Assembly (NCBI GenBank): GCA_041485905.1
Contig: JBGPKK010000213.1
Coordinates: 1-7,842, forward strand
DNA length: 7,842 bases
Direction: 5' to 3'
From: JAHFUI01 sp041485905
GTDB lineage: Bacteria > Acidobacteriota > Vicinamibacteria > Vicinamibacterales > CAVVIG01
Position 1 is the stretch's first letter. Each line of letters starts with the position of its first letter. The position numbers and the translations under genes are program-made. Under the pieces are notes generated by a model. It did not search any database and was not told where the DNA came from. It saw only the letters and a program-made list of their open reading frames with translations. Below are positions 5,933 to 7,842 of the stretch, one piece after another.

Positions 5933-6253
5933 ATGTTCAATCCAACAGGCCTGAACTGTCGTCCTCCCTGGAGTCGGCGGCGTTGGTGGCTCGTCTGGAG
6001 TACCAGCGTGCTCGTGCTTGGCTGCGTGACAGCGGCAGTTGTCGGGACACTCCGCTCCACGCGACACCGGGCAACGGCGCGAGACGAACGAGATCAGGCT
6101 ACACGAGCTGTCCGGGAAGCCCGTTTTGCGGCGTGTTCCTCACGGTGGCGATCATCGTTGGCGGTACGCCTTCCCTTCGTGACCAACCCGCGCAACGCAC
6201 CAGGGTTTCGACCGACGAGATTGACTCGCTGCGGCAAGAGAACGCAAACCTGA
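5933..6253 (+). CDS. Single-pass membrane anchor reading frame, probable N-terminal part of the next gene
   Basis: ATG 5933 begins MFNPTGLNCRPPWSRRRWW followed by a hydrophobic helix LVWSTSVLVLGCVTAAVVGTL (about residues 20-41) and a charged helical stretch RATARDERDQATRAVREARF. Positive residues before the helix predict the N terminus inside. After about residue 70 the composition loses any pattern and the frame ends at 6253. The adjacent, overlapping frame carries a well-formed soluble domain lacking a good start. I therefore read this as the front of one gene split by a frameshift between about 6110 and 6210. No clear Shine-Dalgarno sequence is present. A free-standing small membrane protein is the alternative. 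Confidence 0.4.
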   Translation: MFNPTGLNCRPPWSRRRWWLVWSTSVLVLGCVTAAVVGTLRSTRHRATARDERDQATRAVREARFAACSSRWRSSLAVRLPFVTNPRNAPGFRPTRLTRCGKRTQT

Positions 6254-6861
6254 AGGAGCAGTGCGAGCTCGCTTCGGGTCACTCCTTCTACCTGACGGTT
6301 GATCCCTCCGGAGCCGAGATGACGCTCGCGTACCGAGGCGCTGCACTTCATCGGTATTCAATCCTCAATGCACAATTAGCCGTTCCGCGAATTGCCTTCA
6401 TTGGATCGAGCATCCACCGTGACTGGGCCGGGAATATCTGGTCGGGCGGTCTACTGGATCCACCACGACCATCGGATCGGGTCGTGCTCAAGGTGTCGAA
6501 CACCGGTTCGGCCAGTGAGCCGCCGCCGCCGCCGGACACCCATATCACGGTGCCCGCAGTCTTTCTCGTTCGGTATGAGCCGGGCTTGGTCGTTGAAATC
6601 CGACGGTCAACCACGGATTCGAATGCCGGCTCGAGGCGTCTGCTGACCAGGTGGCGCACTCGTGGCCGCGAAGCGCTCTCGCCCTCGGATCGAAAGCTGT
6701 CACGGCTCCGAATCGTGCTGACGTCTGACGATGCAGACTCGCTTTATCGTTCGTTGCCTCCCGAGACGAAGCTCTTGATCGTGATCCCCCGAAGACTCGC
6801 ACCTGCACAAGGGCGTGATGCCCCGGCGCACGCGCCCTCCGGCCGTCGAGCTAGATCCTGA
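6133..6861 (+). CDS. Uncharacterised extracytoplasmic domain protein, probably the C-terminal part of a frameshifted gene
   Basis: From GTG 6133 this frame gives 242 residues; the start is uncertain because no ribosome site precedes it. After a short hydrophobic stretch (FLTVAIIVGG) it has a coiled-coil segment TDEIDSLRQENANLKEQCEL (27-46). Then comes a beta-rich domain beginning HSFYLTVDPSGAEMTLAYRG (50-69), with AGNIWSGGLLDPP (99-111), a proline run at 130-134 and a closing motif SLYRSLPPETKLLIVIP (203-219). The tail after that is disordered and Arg/Ala-rich. The arrangement of membrane anchor, coiled coil and beta domain resembles a family of hypothetical proteins I recall from Acidobacteriota-type genomes; no function is known to me and no L,D-transpeptidase catalytic Cys/His motif is visible. 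The frame at 5933-6253 probably supplies its anchor. Confidence 0.6.
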   Translation: MFLTVAIIVGGTPSLRDQPAQRTRVSTDEIDSLRQENANLKEQCELASGHSFYLTVDPSGAEMTLAYRGAALHRYSILNAQLAVPRIAFIGSSIHRDWAGNIWSGGLLDPPRPSDRVVLKVSNTGSASEPPPPPDTHITVPAVFLVRYEPGLVVEIRRSTTDSNAGSRRLLTRWRTRGREALSPSDRKLSRLRIVLTSDDADSLYRSLPPETKLLIVIPRRLAPAQGRDAPAHAPSGRRARS

Positions 6862-6880
6862 CGTGACAGCAGCTTGCAAG

Positions 6881-6900
6881 TCAGTGGCGCTGGCGCCAGG
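6881..6900. terminator. Possible weak hairpin between convergent genes
   Basis: GGCGC-TG-GCGCC and the overlapping perfect palindrome CTGGCGCCAG (6890-6899) lie in the 47-bp gap between two convergent genes. There is no T-run on either side, so termination function is only suggested by position. Confidence 0.25.
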
Positions 6901-6908
6901 ACTATGGG

Positions 6909-7796
6909 TCACGCGTCGCGGGGCGAGCGGCGCGCCTCAAGGCGCCCAACCGCAACGAGGACGCCGAAGATGATGGCCTCCGGGCGCGGCGGACAGCCGG
7001 GGACGTAGACGTCGACAGGGAGAACCCGGTCGACACCGCCGGCGCTTGCGTATCCCTCACCGACAATCCCCCCTGAGGCGGCGCACGCGCCGACGGCGAT
7101 CACGACGCGCGGATCGGGGATGGCCTCGACCGTGCGACGGACGGCCGTCTCGAGGTTGCGCGTGACCGAGCCGGTGACCACGACCCCGTCCGCGTGGCGC
7201 GGGGAGGCGACGAAGTCGATGCCGAGGCGACGAACGTCGTACACCGGGTTCAGGAGGGCGGCGATCTCCCAGTCGCAGGCGTTGCAGGAGCCCGCATCGA
7301 GGTGGCGGAGATGCAGCGATCGTCCGAGCACCCGGCGGATCTCGGACGAGGCGCGCGCGGCGTCGGCGTCACGGTCCGCCTTCGCCAAGGCTACGGCGGA
7401 CAAGTCGGACTCGTCCCGCCGAAGCTGCGGAGCAGCGAAGGCGGATGCTGGTGTCACCCCCGCCCCAGGGTCGTCGGCGACAACCTCGATCCGCAGGTCG
7501 TCGCGGCTACGCGCTGCAAGCTCAAAGTCCCGTCCCATCGTCACTGCACCTTCCCACAGATCCCCGGCACAGCGGCCGCAGAAGACGCATCGCGCGAGAT
7601 CGAGGGCGACATGTCGAGCACTGCCGTCGAAACGCTCCGAAAGCGCACCCGCGGGGCACACGGCGGGAGGAGGCAGACGGCTGCCCGGACGGAGCACGGG
7701 GGCTCCGCGAAAACGATCCGGCGGCACGCTCGGCTCCGCAGGGTAGCGGGTCGTGACCACTCCGGTGCGCAGCGCGTTGATGAGGATTCGCAGCAT
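6909..7796 (-). CDS. hyfI: Fused ferredoxin-domain and HyfI/NuoB-type small subunit of a group 4 hydrogenase-like complex
   Basis: This is a 295-residue electron-transfer subunit on the cytoplasmic side of the membrane complex. The C-terminal domain (about 160-285) is the NuoB/small-subunit fold: DAGSCNACDWEI with C171, C174 and E177 (CxxCxxE), IAVGACAASGG with C238, and VPGCPPRPEAI with C268, giving the four ligands of the proximal 4Fe-4S cluster. The N-terminal domain (about 30-105) resembles the two-cluster ferredoxin partner (HyfH/HycF type) but keeps only C47 in CPAGAL and C70, C73, C76 in ARCVFCGRCAGDLW. These four are exactly the ligands of one cluster; those of the other are missing (L80 replaces the last Cys). 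The linker residues 118-141 are encoded by the palindromic repeat at 7375-7445. It starts one base after the stop of the large subunit, without a clear ribosome site, implying translational coupling. Confidence 0.9.
   Translation of the reverse strand: MLRILINALRTGVVTTRYPAEPSVPPDRFRGAPVLRPGSRLPPPAVCPAGALSERFDGSARHVALDLARCVFCGRCAGDLWEGAVTMGRDFELAARSRDDLRIEVVADDPGAGVTPASAFAAPQLRRDESDLSAVALAKADRDADAARASSEIRRVLGRSLHLRHLDAGSCNACDWEIAALLNPVYDVRRLGIDFVASPRHADGVVVTGSVTRNLETAVRRTVEAIPDPRVVIAVGACAASGGIVGEGYASAGGVDRVLPVDVYVPGCPPRPEAIIFGVLVAVGRLEARRSPRDA
7375..7445. repeat. 71-bp palindromic double-hairpin repeat inside the hyfI-like gene
   Basis: The element is bounded by an 11-bp perfect inverted repeat, TCCGCCTTCGC (7375-7385) and GCGAAGGCGGA (7435-7445). 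Inside, two hairpins form: TCCGCCTTCGCC / GGCTACGGCGGA (7375-7400), and CCGCC-GAA-GCTGC, loop GGA, GCAGC-GAA-GGCGG (7416-7444) with a symmetric GAA/GAA internal loop. Either the two small hairpins or one long outer stem can form. Near-direct repeats ggcgtcac (7365-7372) and ggtgtcac (7450-7457) flank it and may be remnants of a target duplication. From memory, similar sequence (read as RQGYGGQ or AFAKATADK in translation) recurs in Acidobacteriota-type genomes as a dispersed repeat; I cannot verify this here. It is translated in frame as part of the host protein's linker. Confidence 0.65.
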
Positions 7797-7797
7797 G

Positions 7798-7842
7798 TCA
7801 GCGATCGGTACACGAGTAACAGAGCTCGAAGCTTTTGTTGAC
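7798..7842 (-). CDS. C-terminal end of group 4 [NiFe]-hydrogenase large subunit (partial, runs off right edge)
   Basis: The minus strand from the window edge reads VNKSFELCYSCTDR followed by TGA (7800-7798). This matches the C terminus of HycE/HyfG-type large subunits, where DPCYSCTDR carries the second CxxC pair that binds the [NiFe] centre. Both cysteines and the following T-D-R are kept; the usual D-P before the first Cys is E-L here. The protein ends right at the Arg where hydrogenase maturation proteases normally cleave, so there is no C-terminal extension. It sits one base upstream of the small-subunit start, the usual large-then-small order. Only 14 residues are visible, but the motif is specific. 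Confidence 0.75.
   Translation of the reverse strand, partial: VNKSFELCYSCTDR

Noticed and set aside
7120..7841. Long plus-strand frames opposite the hyfI-like gene
   Set aside because: They are antisense shadows; the recognisable strings in them come from the palindromic repeat, which reads open in many frames.
1..7842. tRNA, rRNA, CRISPR array or insertion-sequence transposase
   Set aside because: I looked for tRNA-like cloverleaf ends, regularly spaced repeats and transposase motifs and saw none; the only repeat element is the 71-bp palindrome.

Overview
The window is GC-rich DNA, dense with genes, cut by five short AT-rich islands that sit just upstream of gene starts. I read it as a chromosomal accessory-metabolism region of a GC-rich bacterium. 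A 71-bp double-hairpin repeat at 7375-7445 resembles dispersed repeats I associate with Acidobacteriota (Vicinamibacteria-like) genomes. That assignment is from memory and is tentative.

Layout. At both edges the minus strand carries parts of a group 4 [NiFe]-hydrogenase / complex I-like membrane complex. On the right are the last 14 codons of the catalytic large subunit (7842-7798), followed after one base by a fusion of a ferredoxin domain with a NuoB/HyfI-type small subunit (7796-6909). On the left is the N-terminal 309 residues of a HyfB-like proton-translocating subunit (927-1). In between (about 930-6860) is a mostly plus-strand block: a cysteine-free ArsR-type repressor (1898-2245), an intact fused gamma-alpha subunit of a 2-oxoacid:ferredoxin oxidoreductase, probably KorA (2362-4257), a broken remnant of its partner korB (4264-4379), a small zinc-ribbon-like protein (4499-4921), an alanine-rich coiled-coil envelope protein (5009-5620), a frameshifted small Lys/Ala-rich gene (5758-5891) and a probably frameshifted membrane-anchored protein (5933-6861). 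On the minus strand inside the block are a cdaA-cdaR deletion remnant (1831-1459) and a 97-residue coiled-coil protein (1440-1147).

How it may work together. KorAB reduces ferredoxin with electrons from 2-oxoacids, and group 4 hydrogenase-like complexes can use reduced ferredoxin while pumping ions, so the association makes metabolic sense. The AT-rich islands contain palindromes (best at 1054-1075, 2302-2313, 1883-1892 and 5718-5737). They overlap promoter-like hexamers and lie in front of hyfB, arsR, korA, the zinc-ribbon gene and the small Lys/Ala-rich gene. The simplest reading is a local ArsR-type regulon covering one half of the hydrogenase-like complex and the Kor gene.

The region is also visibly eroding. 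cdaA is joined to the tail of cdaR with the whole cyclase domain lost. korB has no start codon, a CG-duplication frameshift and no body. Two further genes look frameshifted. The ferredoxin domain of the small subunit has lost all ligands of one cluster and kept all ligands of the other. Some frameshifts could be sequencing errors; the deletions could not easily be.
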